Assembly (NCBI RefSeq): GCF_025685545.1 | Contig: NZ_JAGSYC010000024.1 | Span: 62,001 to 126,000, forward strand | DNA: 64,000 nucleotides | From: Granulicella paludicola | GTDB taxonomy: Bacteria > Acidobacteriota > Terriglobia > Terriglobales > Acidobacteriaceae | Reading direction: 5' to 3' | In this document: positions 24,211 to 31,708 of the stretch, piece after piece | Layout: each line of letters starts with the position of its first letter | Numbering within the stretch: the stretch's first letter is position 1 | Program-made: the position numbers and the translations under genes | Notes under the pieces: generated by a model | Database searches by the model: none | What the model saw: the letters and a program-made list of their open reading frames with translations, nothing else | What the model was told of the DNA's origin: nothing

Positions 24211-24877
24211 AGGGTTCGAGGGCTAGCACTTCTTCTGATGAGATGCGACGAACGTTGAGGTCGGCAAAAGTCTTATTTGTGGCCTCGATGCTGGCGGTGG
24301 CGATGCCCCGGCAGAGGTCTTCGATGACCCAGGTATCGAATCCAAGCTGGGCGGCGGCAATGGCGGAGAAGCCTACGCAATAGTCGTAGGCGAGGCCGCA
24401 GAAGAACAGGCGATGCAAACCGCGGGCCTGCAGATAGGCGGCGAGCCCCGTGGTAGTGGTGCGGTCGTTTTCGGTGAAGGCGGAGTAGCTGTCAATGTCG
24501 CGGCGGAAGCCTTTGCGGAGGATGAGCTCGGCGTGGGGGATGGAGAGCGCAGAGTACAACTCGGCGCCGGGTGAGCCCTGCAGGCAGTGGTCGGGCCAAA
24601 GATGCTGGATGCCGTACGGAGCCTGGACTGTGTCGGTGAAGGGCTTGAGGCCGTGCGTGCTGGCGAGGGAGATATGGCCTGCCGGGTGCCAGTCCTGCGT
24701 GAGGATGACGTGGGTGAAATGAGCAGCGAGAGCGTTGATGCCGGGAACGATCCCTTCGCCTCCAGGCACCGAGAGTGAACCTGTGGGGCTGACAAAGTCG
24801 TCCTGCATATCGATGACTAGCAGGGCGTCGTGGTCGGTGAGGGTGACGGGTGGGAGGGTGTGGACCTCTGCGCTCAT
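24200..24877 (-). CDS. pncA: Nicotinamidase (bifunctional with pyrazinamidase)
   Basis: Hydrolyses nicotinamide to nicotinate in NAD salvage. Protein of 225 aa with the cysteine-hydrolase triad seen as D23 (LLVIDMQDDF), K122 (LILRKGF) and C167 (LAYDYCVGF). Metal-site residues are in TQDWHPAGHISLASTH (about 61-76). A conserved cis-peptide region (GLAYDYC) is typical. ATG at 24877 preferred; an upstream ATG at 24961 would add 28 residues with no family support and would overlap the leader of the divergent gene. Confidence 0.93.
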   Translation of the reverse strand: MSAEVHTLPPVTLTDHDALLVIDMQDDFVSPTGSLSVPGGEGIVPGINALAAHFTHVILTQDWHPAGHISLASTHGLKPFTDTVQAPYGIQHLWPDHCLQGSPGAELYSALSIPHAELILRKGFRRDIDSYSAFTENDRTTTTGLAAYLQARGLHRLFFCGLAYDYCVGFSAIAAAQLGFDTWVIEDLCRGIATASIEATNKTFADLNVRRISSEEVLALEPYAR

Positions 24878-24992
24878 GCATTCGATTGTACGGCGATGCT
24901 GGCTGGAGACGGCTGGGTTGGCCGAGATGCGGGCAGGGAGCGAAAGTTTCTGTTTTTTCATGGTTACCCGCTATGCTCGGAAAGTGTTCTTG

Positions 24993-26033
24993 ATGCGAGA
25001 TAGGTTACCCACTGGCTGGGTACGTGGTGGGGTGCTGGGTTATCTGCTGTTGCTGTCGGTGCATGGAGCGCTGGCGCAGCAGACGTTACCCGATTCTCCG
25101 TCGGCTGTGCTGGCGCAGAACCAGAGCTTGAGTGGAGCGGTGAAGGACGTCGGTGGAACGCCGGTCGCCGATGCGACCGTGAACGTTGTCGGACCCGGCG
25201 GGTTTGCGCGTTCGACGACGACGGATGAGGATGGCGAGTACCGGTTTGAGGGCGTGCCGGTGGGCGAGTTCGTGCTGACCGTTAAGGCCGAGGGTCTGGC
25301 CGAGAGTTCTGCGAAGGTGGCGGTCGAGGCCAACGAGCAGAAGACTGTCGATGAGTTTTCACTGAAGCTGGTGGCGGCACACTTCGAGGTGAATGCGATC
25401 TCGCAGGTGCAGATGGCGGAAATTCAGCTGAAGCAAGAGGAGCAGCAGCGGTTGCTGGGAATTCTGCCAAACTTCTTCGTGACCTACGATCACAATGCCG
25501 TGCCGCTGACGAGTAAACAGAAGTTCAAGCTGGCGACACATAACGCGCTGGACCCGGTAAACATCGGGGTGGTTGCGCTGGTCGCGGGCGTGGAGCAGAT
25601 TGACGGTACTTTCTCAGGCTATGGCAGCGATATGCCTGCCTATGGCGAGCGGTTTGGCGCGGGCGCGGCCAACCTGGCGATCGGAACGTATCTTGGGGGA
25701 GCCATATATCCATCGCTGTTTCACCAGGACCCGCGCTACTTCTACAAGGGCACGGGCACGATTCGCCAACGGGCGTTATATGCGCTTTCGACTGCCGTGC
25801 GCCAGAAGGGCGACAACGGCAAGTGGCAGCCCGCGTATTCGAGCATTCTTGGAGACTTTAGTGCGACTGCGATTGCGAACGCTTATTACCCGCCGCAGAA
25901 CCGCAACGGTGCGGGGCTGACGCTAGGGCTTGGGGCTCTCACGGTTTTATCCGACGCGGTCAATAACCTCGTGCAGGAGTTTGTCCTGAACCACGTTACG
26001 ACCAAGGGCAAGAAGCAGAAGAGCACACCGTAG
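24993..26033 (+). CDS. Exported carboxypeptidase-regulatory-like protein, 'PNFF' family, paralogue 2
   Basis: Protein of 346 aa, clearly homologous to the product of 14481-15512. Seen: signal peptide (YLLLLSVHGALAQ), a CarboxypepD_reg-like domain (SGAVKDVGGTPVADATVNV, then DEDGEYRFEGVPVGEFVL), EEQQRLLGILPNFFVTY, TSKQKFKLATHNALDP, a Gly/Ala-rich hydrophobic stretch, FHQDPRYFYKGTGT and a C-terminal QEFVLNHVTT. ATG at 24993 chosen for GGAAAG about 8 nt upstream. Function unknown; secreted or outer-membrane location is inferred. Divergent from pncA. Confidence 0.85.
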   Translation: MRDRLPTGWVRGGVLGYLLLLSVHGALAQQTLPDSPSAVLAQNQSLSGAVKDVGGTPVADATVNVVGPGGFARSTTTDEDGEYRFEGVPVGEFVLTVKAEGLAESSAKVAVEANEQKTVDEFSLKLVAAHFEVNAISQVQMAEIQLKQEEQQRLLGILPNFFVTYDHNAVPLTSKQKFKLATHNALDPVNIGVVALVAGVEQIDGTFSGYGSDMPAYGERFGAGAANLAIGTYLGGAIYPSLFHQDPRYFYKGTGTIRQRALYALSTAVRQKGDNGKWQPAYSSILGDFSATAIANAYYPPQNRNGAGLTLGLGALTVLSDAVNNLVQEFVLNHVTTKGKKQKSTP

Positions 26034-26060
26034 GCGTAGCCTGTTAGCTGGAGGTGCATC

Positions 26061-26630
26061 ATGCGCAGAGGGTTGCTGATGGCGGTTTTGATGGTGGGAT
26101 GTGTGGCCGCGGGCGCGCAGGTTTCGAACCAGGCAGAGGCGGGCATGATCTCGCCATCGCAGCCAGTGCCGGTGGGCAAGGCACCGGGTATGAAGTGGCA
26201 GCTGGTGAAGGATACGCCCGGAGAGAAGGTTTACGCGGTCATCTTCTACAAGGGGGATGAAGCGCTGAGCGGACTGACGGACTTTGCGATTGCGAACAAT
26301 GTGAAGGACGCGCATTTCACTGGCATTGGAGCTGTGAGTAGCGCTACGCTGGCGGCGCTTGATCTGTCGAAGAAGAGCTATAAACGGATTCCGGTGACGA
26401 GCCAGGCTGAGGTGCTGAGCTTGATCGGTGATATCGCGTTGTTCAACGGCAAGCCAGTGGTGCATATGCACGCTACGATCGGGCGCCCGGATGGAACGGT
26501 CACGGGCGGGCATGTATTTGAGCTGAATGTGAATCCGACGCTGGAGGTTTTTGTGACAGCGTATCCTATGGGGCTGGCGAAGAGGCCGGATGATGCGTCG
26601 GGGATGAAGGTGATTGATCCGAAGCCGTAG
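26061..26630 (+). CDS. Exported PPC (DUF296) domain protein
   Basis: Protein of 189 aa. Seen: signal peptide (LLMAVLMVGCVAAGAQ), then a PPC/DUF296 fold: KVYAVIFYKGDEALSGL, FTGIGAVSSATLAALDL, and the metal-like motif KPVVHMHATIGRPDGTVTGG. Cytoplasmic relatives are called 'DNA-binding proteins with PD1-like motif'; here export makes a DNA role unlikely. ATG at 26061 follows TGGAGG. The HMG-CoA-lyase-like gene starts 32 nt after its stop on the same strand. Confidence 0.83.
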   Translation: MRRGLLMAVLMVGCVAAGAQVSNQAEAGMISPSQPVPVGKAPGMKWQLVKDTPGEKVYAVIFYKGDEALSGLTDFAIANNVKDAHFTGIGAVSSATLAALDLSKKSYKRIPVTSQAEVLSLIGDIALFNGKPVVHMHATIGRPDGTVTGGHVFELNVNPTLEVFVTAYPMGLAKRPDDASGMKVIDPKP

Positions 26631-26661
26631 GCTTATAGAGATTGGGAAGGCGAACAAGCGG

Positions 26662-27534
26662 ATGGTAAAGATTGTGGAGAGCACGCGGAGTGCGTGGCAG
26701 TCGTTGGCGAAGGTGGTGCCGACGGAGATCAAGGCGGAGTATCTGCGGGCGGTGGTGGCTGCGGGGTTTACGCATCTCGATGCGATGAGCCTGGTGTCAA
26801 AACAGGCGATGCCGCAGATGGCTGACGCGGAGCTGGTGCTGGAGTACCTGGATGCTCCGGAAGACACAGAGATCATTGCGATGGTGGCGAATGCGAAGGG
26901 AGCGGAGCGCGCTGTGGAGAGCGAGCGAGTGACGACGATGGCGTTTCCGTATTCGATCTCGCCGCTGTTTCTGGATCGCAACCAACGACAGACGCCGCAG
27001 GAGGCTCTGGACCAGCTCGAGCAGATCGGCGAGATTGCTTACAAGAACGGGCAGGACGTGGTGGCCTATGTCGCGATGGCGTTTGGCAATCCGTTCGGTG
27101 ATCCATGGGACATCGATGAGGTGGTGAGTGCTGTAGATCTGCTTGTCGATAACGGCGTGGCGCAGGTGGTGTTGTCGGATACTTCTGGCACGGCGACGCC
27201 GGCGTTGTTGAGCAACGTGATCGCATGCGTACTGGGAGTGCATGAGGATGTGGAGATAGGCGTGAAGCTGCGCGTCACCGCAAAGGATGGAGCCGAGAAG
27301 ATTCGCGCCGCGTTTGAGGCGGGTTGCCGACGTTTCGACGCGACGCTGGGTGGCGTGGGTGGACCCCCGATTGCGGCGGGGTTTGAGGCCGATGCCGTGG
27401 TAAATCTGCCGACCGAGTTGCTGGTGGAGACGCTGCGGAAGTTGGGCGCGGAGATGCCGGAGCTGGAGTCACTGGACAGGCTCGTGATGACGAGCCGCGC
27501 GCTGGAGAAACGCTACGCTGCGGTCGTGCAGTAA
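26662..27534 (+). CDS. HMG-CoA lyase homologue lacking key catalytic residues
   Basis: DRE-TIM metallolyase fold, 290 aa, similar in order to the short HMG-CoA lyases: KVVPTEIKAEYLRA, AAGFTHLDAMSLVS, MPQMADAE, VAYVAMAFGNPFGDPWD, VVLSDTSGTATP, and NLPTELLVETL. But the pieces that make the enzyme work are altered. The N-terminal motif reads R9-S10 where an acidic metal ligand follows Arg. The H-x-H metal pair is K202-L203-R204. The loop cysteine position reads GGVGGPPIA with Pro. The conserved Asn (N248) is kept. ATG at 26662 follows GGAAGG. Either inactive, or a changed activity. See finding. Confidence 0.8.
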   Translation: MVKIVESTRSAWQSLAKVVPTEIKAEYLRAVVAAGFTHLDAMSLVSKQAMPQMADAELVLEYLDAPEDTEIIAMVANAKGAERAVESERVTTMAFPYSISPLFLDRNQRQTPQEALDQLEQIGEIAYKNGQDVVAYVAMAFGNPFGDPWDIDEVVSAVDLLVDNGVAQVVLSDTSGTATPALLSNVIACVLGVHEDVEIGVKLRVTAKDGAEKIRAAFEAGCRRFDATLGGVGGPPIAAGFEADAVVNLPTELLVETLRKLGAEMPELESLDRLVMTSRALEKRYAAVVQ

Positions 27535-27587
27535 AGTAAATGATTCATGCTCACACATTTGAACGCTATATAGGTGGAGACAATTGC

Positions 27588-28043
27588 ATGAATCAGCGGG
27601 ATAAGGTTTTGGAGCAGGGGTACGCCGACACGCGGGTGCGTGTGCGGTATGCAGAGACTGACCAGATGGGTGTGGTGTATCACGCGAACTATCTGGTGTG
27701 GTTCGAGGTGGGCCGCGTGGAGATGATGCGCCAGATCGGTCTGGAGTATCGCGAGATGGAGCGCGAAGAGGGTGCGCTGATCGCGGTGGTTGAGGCGACG
27801 GCTCGCTATAAAGCTCCAGCACGCTATGACGATGAACTGATTATCCGGACGCGGATCGCGAGTGCGCGCGCGGCGGTGCTGCGCTTCAAATATGAGGTGC
27901 TGCGGGTCAGCGATGAGGCTTTGTTGTGCGAGGGTGAAACAGTTCACCTGGTTGTTGGACGGGACATGAAACGCCGCACGATGCCGGAGAAATATGTAGA
28001 GAAGTTTGGGTCACTGATCCTTAGGATGGTGAAGGCAGAGTAG
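27588..28043 (+). CDS. Acyl-CoA thioesterase, 4-hydroxybenzoyl-CoA thioesterase-like hotdog
   Basis: Protein of 151 aa with YbgC/FadM-type hotdog fold. Seen: RVRYAETDQMGVVYHANYL with the catalytic Asp at residue 25, then FEVGRVEMMRQIGLEY. The C-terminal part ends KFGSLILRMVKAE. Probably hydrolyses a short or aromatic acyl-CoA in the cytoplasm; the substrate is unknown. ATG at 27588 chosen for GTGGAGA 7 nt upstream; an in-frame ATG at 27540 lies beside the previous stop and lacks an SD. Follows the HMG-CoA-lyase-like gene by 53 nt on the same strand. Confidence 0.9.
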   Translation: MNQRDKVLEQGYADTRVRVRYAETDQMGVVYHANYLVWFEVGRVEMMRQIGLEYREMEREEGALIAVVEATARYKAPARYDDELIIRTRIASARAAVLRFKYEVLRVSDEALLCEGETVHLVVGRDMKRRTMPEKYVEKFGSLILRMVKAE

Positions 28044-28063
28044 CTCTGCCGGGAGCGAGAGTC

Positions 28064-28801
28064 ATGAGCGAGACAAAGATTGCGCTGATCAGCGGAGCGA
28101 ACAAAGGCATCGGGTTGGAGACGGCTCGGCAACTTGGCAAGCTCGGGTATACGGTGCTGCTGGGGTCGCGCGATGCGCTGAAGGGCGAGGTTGCCGCGCG
28201 AGTGTTGCGCGACGAGAAGATCGACGCGCGTGTGGTGAAGCTCGACGTAACGAAGCAGGGCGACATCGATGCGGCTGCAGCGATGGTCGAGGCAGAGTTC
28301 GGCAAGCTCGATGTGCTCGTGAACAACGCGGGCGTGATGATCGAGAAGGGCTGGACGAAGAACACGACCAGCGAGACGACGCTGGAAAATCTGCGCGCTA
28401 CGTTTGAGGCGAACTTGTTCGCGGTCTTTGCGCTGACGAAATCTTTGCTGCCTGCTCTGAAGAAGAGCGAGGCGGGCAGAATCGTGAATGTGTCGAGCAT
28501 CCTGGGATCGGTGAGCTTGCAGGCGACGAAGGGTTCGCCGACGTATTCGACCAAGCTGTTTGCGTATAACGCCTCGAAGGCTGCGCTGAATGTGCTGACG
28601 ATCTCGCTAGCGCATGAACTGCGAAGCACGAAGATCAAGGTGAACTCGGCACATCCGGGCTGGGTGAAGACGGACCTTGGCGGCGATGCGGCGCCGATGA
28701 ATGTGGTGGATGGAGCGAAGACCGAGGTGGAACTTGCGACGCTCGGTGAGGATGGACCGACGGGCGGATTCTTCCATAACGGCAAGGAGATCGCCTGGTA
28801 G
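28064..28801 (+). CDS. Short-chain dehydrogenase/reductase (SDR)
   Basis: NAD(P)-dependent oxidoreductase of 245 aa, classical SDR. Seen: cofactor motif SGANKGIGLE (11-20), VKLDVTKQGD, NNAGVM (87-92), NVSSILGSV (catalytic Ser ~144), YNASK with Y168 and K172, and AHPGWVKTDLGG. The pattern is like carbonyl reductases of the CBR1 type. ATG at 28064; starts 20 nt after the thioesterase stop, so the HMG-CoA-lyase-like, thioesterase and SDR genes may form one operon. A long dyad follows. Confidence 0.93.
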   Translation: MSETKIALISGANKGIGLETARQLGKLGYTVLLGSRDALKGEVAARVLRDEKIDARVVKLDVTKQGDIDAAAAMVEAEFGKLDVLVNNAGVMIEKGWTKNTTSETTLENLRATFEANLFAVFALTKSLLPALKKSEAGRIVNVSSILGSVSLQATKGSPTYSTKLFAYNASKAALNVLTISLAHELRSTKIKVNSAHPGWVKTDLGGDAAPMNVVDGAKTEVELATLGEDGPTGGFFHNGKEIAW

Positions 28802-28807
28802 GCATCA

Positions 28808-28876
28808 AGTGAGAAGACAAGAGTGAAAAGACCAGAGTGAATTCTTCCTTTGTTTCTTCACTCTTGTCTTGTCACT
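28808..28876. terminator. Long dyad between convergent SDR and GT2 genes (bidirectional terminator)
   Basis: 20-nt arms AGTGAGAAGACAAGAGTGAA and TTCACTCTTGTCTTGTCACT pair with one mismatch around a 29-nt loop. The left arm is followed by a degenerate direct copy (aagaccagagtgaa). A T-rich tract, tctatcttttt, follows on the plus strand, as expected of an intrinsic terminator. Confidence 0.75.
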
Positions 28877-29645
28877 ACTGTCTATCTTTTTCCCATGCTT
28901 TTGCGTACTTCCAGCTGGTGTAGGCAGCGTGGTAGAGATGCAGCAGGAAGCCCTCGCGGCCATCTGAGAAGCCGAAGCGGAAGAGGTAGTTCTTCACGAA
29001 CGTCAGCGCGGGGATGAGCGCTGTAGTGGTGATGAATGTGAGCAGCGATCGGCTGGTGCGACCTTTAGCGACGAGGACATCAGCGCCAAGGGAGCTGTAG
29101 CGGTCCATGTGCTCGATGTAGTCGGAGAGCGTGGGATAGGCATGGTGGATCAGATCGCCGTGGAGCGTTGCAGTGCTGCCGGTGAAGTGAATCACCTCAT
29201 GCACAGGGCGGACGGTGAAGCTTGGTGTGGCTTCGGCGCTGCGACGGAAGAGGCGCAGCTTGGCGTCGGGATAAAAACCGCCACGCTTGATCCAGCGGCC
29301 AAGGAAGAGGTTACGACGCTTGAGGTAGAAGCCTTCGGCTGCGGGCTGCTTGGTGAGGAGAGACTGGATTTCCTGCTGCAGTTCAGACGTAAGTTCTTCG
29401 TCGGCATCGAGCGAGAGCAGCCAATCGCCGGTGCATTGGGCGAGGGCGAAGTTCTTCTGCTCGGCGAAGCCAGGCCAGGCTCGCTCGATGACAGTGGTGT
29501 TAAAGCTGCGGGCGATCTCAACGGTGCGGTCGGTGGAGTGGGAGTCGACCACGACGATTTGGTCAGCCCAGGTGACGCTGGCCAGCGTGCGTGCGAGGTT
29601 GGCCTCTTCGTTGTGGGTAACGATCGCGACCGAGAGTGTGGGCAT
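28875..29645 (-). CDS. Glycosyltransferase family 2 (WaaE/KdtX-like)
   Basis: Protein of 256 aa. Seen: GT-A fold start LSVAIVTHNEEANLARTL, VVVDSHSTDRTVEIA, then the DxD-like SLDADEEL (about residue 79), KLRLFRR, and HLTGSTATLHGDLIHHAY-type C-terminal motifs. Close by order to lipopolysaccharide core glucosyltransferases (WaaE), which add a sugar to inner-core heptose. ATG at 29645. Donor and acceptor are unproved. Convergent with the SDR gene. Confidence 0.9.
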   Translation of the reverse strand: MPTLSVAIVTHNEEANLARTLASVTWADQIVVVDSHSTDRTVEIARSFNTTVIERAWPGFAEQKNFALAQCTGDWLLSLDADEELTSELQQEIQSLLTKQPAAEGFYLKRRNLFLGRWIKRGGFYPDAKLRLFRRSAEATPSFTVRPVHEVIHFTGSTATLHGDLIHHAYPTLSDYIEHMDRYSSLGADVLVAKGRTSRSLLTFITTTALIPALTFVKNYLFRFGFSDGREGFLLHLYHAAYTSWKYAKAWEKDRQ

Positions 29646-29670
29646 GGTGAGGATTATGGCTCAGAAAAGA

Positions 29671-29741
29671 ATGCAGATCCTTCGCTTCGCTCAGGATGAC
29701 AATGTTTCGCAGGATGACAGTGTTTCTGAGGATGACAATGC
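29671..29741 (-). repeat. Family A repeat with two degenerate tandem tail copies
   Basis: 'ccttcgcttcgctcaggatg' at 29679 onward is a family A copy. It is followed by 'cgcaggatgacagtgttt' and 'ctgaggatgacaatgctt', two partial copies of its end. Lies between the frataxin-like gene stop and the GT2 gene start. Confidence 0.75.
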
Positions 29742-29759
29742 TTCAAAGTTTGGCTAAGG

Positions 29760-30104
29760 CTAGGTGAGCGAGATCGAGTCGTCGCCGATCTGCTCGCGGA
29801 GCAGGCGCTCGGTGAGGGTGCGAAGGTCTTCGCCGGACTTTGGCAGCGTGAAGGCATTCTTTGCCTCGTCCCACTCGAGCTTGTAGCTGGTGGAGAGCGC
29901 AGAGATCCAGACCTGTCGGACGGGCGTGTTTGGCGTGAAGACGAACTTTGCTGAGCCGTCTTCAAAGAGAACATTGAGTACGCCATTCTTCTCTTCGGTC
30001 TCGAAGATGGGCTCATCACCAAGCTCTTCGGCGCGGATGAGGGACTGCTTCAAGGCTTCGAGAGCTTTGTCGGATACGTTGCGGAAGGTAGCTTCATCGA
30101 TCAT
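29760..30104 (-). CDS. cyaY: Frataxin-like (CyaY) iron-binding protein
   Basis: Protein of 114 aa. Seen: helical N-terminus NVSDKALEALKQSLIRAEEL, then a beta-sheet pattern of the frataxin fold: KNGVLNVLFEDGSAKFVF, PVRQVWISALSTSYKLEWDE, and KSGEDLRTLTERLLRE. The QVW-I (frataxin's QIWLA equivalent) and the E/D-rich first helix are the best clues. CyaY binds iron and regulates Fe-S cluster assembly through IscS. No isc/suf genes are in this window. Length is as expected. ATG at 30104. Confidence 0.75.
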   Translation of the reverse strand: MIDEATFRNVSDKALEALKQSLIRAEELGDEPIFETEEKNGVLNVLFEDGSAKFVFTPNTPVRQVWISALSTSYKLEWDEAKNAFTLPKSGEDLRTLTERLLREQIGDDSISLT

Positions 30105-30135
30105 GTCTCTACCAGTGTAAGCGGAGTGGACGAGA

Positions 30136-31116
30136 TTAGTGGCTGGCGGCGAGTGCGGCTGGCGGGCAGGGGCCGGAGTTCGCGGTGGGTTCGTAGCGCT
30201 GCGTCGTTTCGGAGAAGGCGTAGGGCTGGCAGGCGAAGGTGCGCAGGTGCGACTGCTGATAGGTCGCCGAGTTTGCGAGGGGATCGAGAGCTTCGCGGGG
30301 TGCGAGATGGCCGGTGGCCGTGACGAGCAGCGAGTGCTGCGTTGGATCGGCGGGATCGGGCTGCAGCCAGCGACGGGTGAGATCGCAGCCGGGACGCTTG
30401 GCGATGTTGCAGGCGCGGGCGCTGGAGACGAAGCTGATGAGGGTCGTGAGTTTGTTGTTCAGCACGCGAAGGTGCGCTTCGTTTTCGGTGAAGTCGCCGT
30501 TCGGGTTGTTCTGCGTGGCTCGATAGACGGCTCGGTAACGCTCGTGCTGCATCAGTGAGCGAGCAAGATGCAGGAAGGTCGCGGGCGTGGTGTTTGGGTC
30601 GCTGAAGGGCGTTGCGTAGACGACTGTAGCGATGCGGTGCCAGCTGTCGCCTTCGGGCACGAGGATGGCGCTGACCATGTGCTGGTCGAGCTCGATGGTG
30701 ACGATGGCGTCGAGATCGTCGGTGAGGCCGAGGGCGATGAGGTCGAGCTGGATCGAATGCGGATAAGGGACGTGTCCGCGTGAGAGATACTGGCCGGGCG
30801 TGCCGAGAGCGGAGAGCGCTGCGATGCGGGTCCGGTCGTCATCGGCCTGCAGCTGGCGGGTCAGGGATTGCGGCGCCGGGACACCGTAGTCGACGATGGC
30901 GATTTGCAGAGCGCCGAGGCCGGAGCTTACCGGGACGATGGCCTGCGTGTTGTTGCCTGGCTTTTGGGGTGGTGGGGTTGGCGGCGAGGAAAGACCGTTG
31001 TGGCGCTGCCCGTTTGCAGCTGGGGTAAACACAGCTGCAAACAGCGCGAGCGCGGACGCGAGCAGGCAAGGCACGAATGTCGATCTCGTTGGCAGCGAGT
31101 GAGGCAGGCGGCACAT
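30136..31116 (-). CDS. Exported protein of unknown function
   Basis: Protein of 326 aa. Not recognised. Seen: signal peptide (CLLASALALFAAVFTPAANGQ), a Pro-rich linker (residues 44-54), then a globular part with a possible HEAT-like start (RQLQADDDRTRIAALSALG), a beta region IVTIELDQHMVSAILVPEG, TPATFLHLARSLMQHERYRAVY and a C-terminal part with cysteines at about 236, 243, 294 and 316. No enzyme motif was found. Starts 30 nt past the ssb stop on the same strand and may be co-transcribed. Confidence 0.7.
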   Translation of the reverse strand: MCRLPHSLPTRSTFVPCLLASALALFAAVFTPAANGQRHNGLSSPPTPPPQKPGNNTQAIVPVSSGLGALQIAIVDYGVPAPQSLTRQLQADDDRTRIAALSALGTPGQYLSRGHVPYPHSIQLDLIALGLTDDLDAIVTIELDQHMVSAILVPEGDSWHRIATVVYATPFSDPNTTPATFLHLARSLMQHERYRAVYRATQNNPNGDFTENEAHLRVLNNKLTTLISFVSSARACNIAKRPGCDLTRRWLQPDPADPTQHSLLVTATGHLAPREALDPLANSATYQQSHLRTFACQPYAFSETTQRYEPTANSGPCPPAALAASH

Positions 31117-31146
31117 GAGGGCTGCAGTCCTTGCGGCGTCGAGTGG

Positions 31147-31629
31147 CTAGAAGGGGATGTCGTCGTCGGTGATCTGCTGATCGCCGTAGTCGGGCGTGGA
31201 GGCGTAGCTGGCACTGCTGCTCGTCGCCGGAGCGGACGAGGAGCGTGAGCCGCTGTAGGAGCCGGAGCCACTGCTGCTACCGCCGCCTTCACCACGACCG
31301 CCGAGCAGGGTGAGCTCGTTGACGAGGATCTCGGTGCGGTACTTCTTCTCGCCGGAGGTCTTATCGTCCCAGGAGCGGGTCTGGAGCTTGCCTTCGATGA
31401 AGACCTGCGAGCCCTTCTTGACGTAGTCGCGGATGATCTCAGCGGTGCGTTGGAAGGCTACGAGGTTGTGCCATTCGGTCTTGTCGACCCAGTTTCCTGT
31501 GGAGTCCTTGGCGCGCTCGGCGGTAGCGAGCGAGAAAGTGGCAACGGTCATGCCGTTAGGGGTGGTGCGGATTTCAGGGTCCTTGCCGAGGTTGCCGAGG
31601 AGCAGAACTTTGTTAACGCCTTTTGCCAT
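31147..31629 (-). CDS. ssb: Single-stranded DNA-binding protein
   Basis: Homotetrameric ssDNA-binding protein for replication and repair, 160 aa. Seen: OB fold start VNKVLLLGNLGKDPEIRTTPNG then WHNLVAFQRTAEIIRDYVKKG and VEGKLQTRSWDD-type residues, a Gly/Ser linker (residues 112-146), and the acidic tail DDDIPF that binds partner proteins. ATG at 31629. Confidence 0.97.
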   Translation of the reverse strand: MAKGVNKVLLLGNLGKDPEIRTTPNGMTVATFSLATAERAKDSTGNWVDKTEWHNLVAFQRTAEIIRDYVKKGSQVFIEGKLQTRSWDDKTSGEKKYRTEILVNELTLLGGRGEGGGSSSGSGSYSGSRSSSAPATSSSASYASTPDYGDQQITDDDIPF

Positions 31630-31708
31630 GAGTATGTCTCCGTATCGTTGTCGAGGATAGCAGAAGGGTGGGGGAGGATTCTGGGGGGAAAGGGCTCTGG
31701 ACCGGGTG

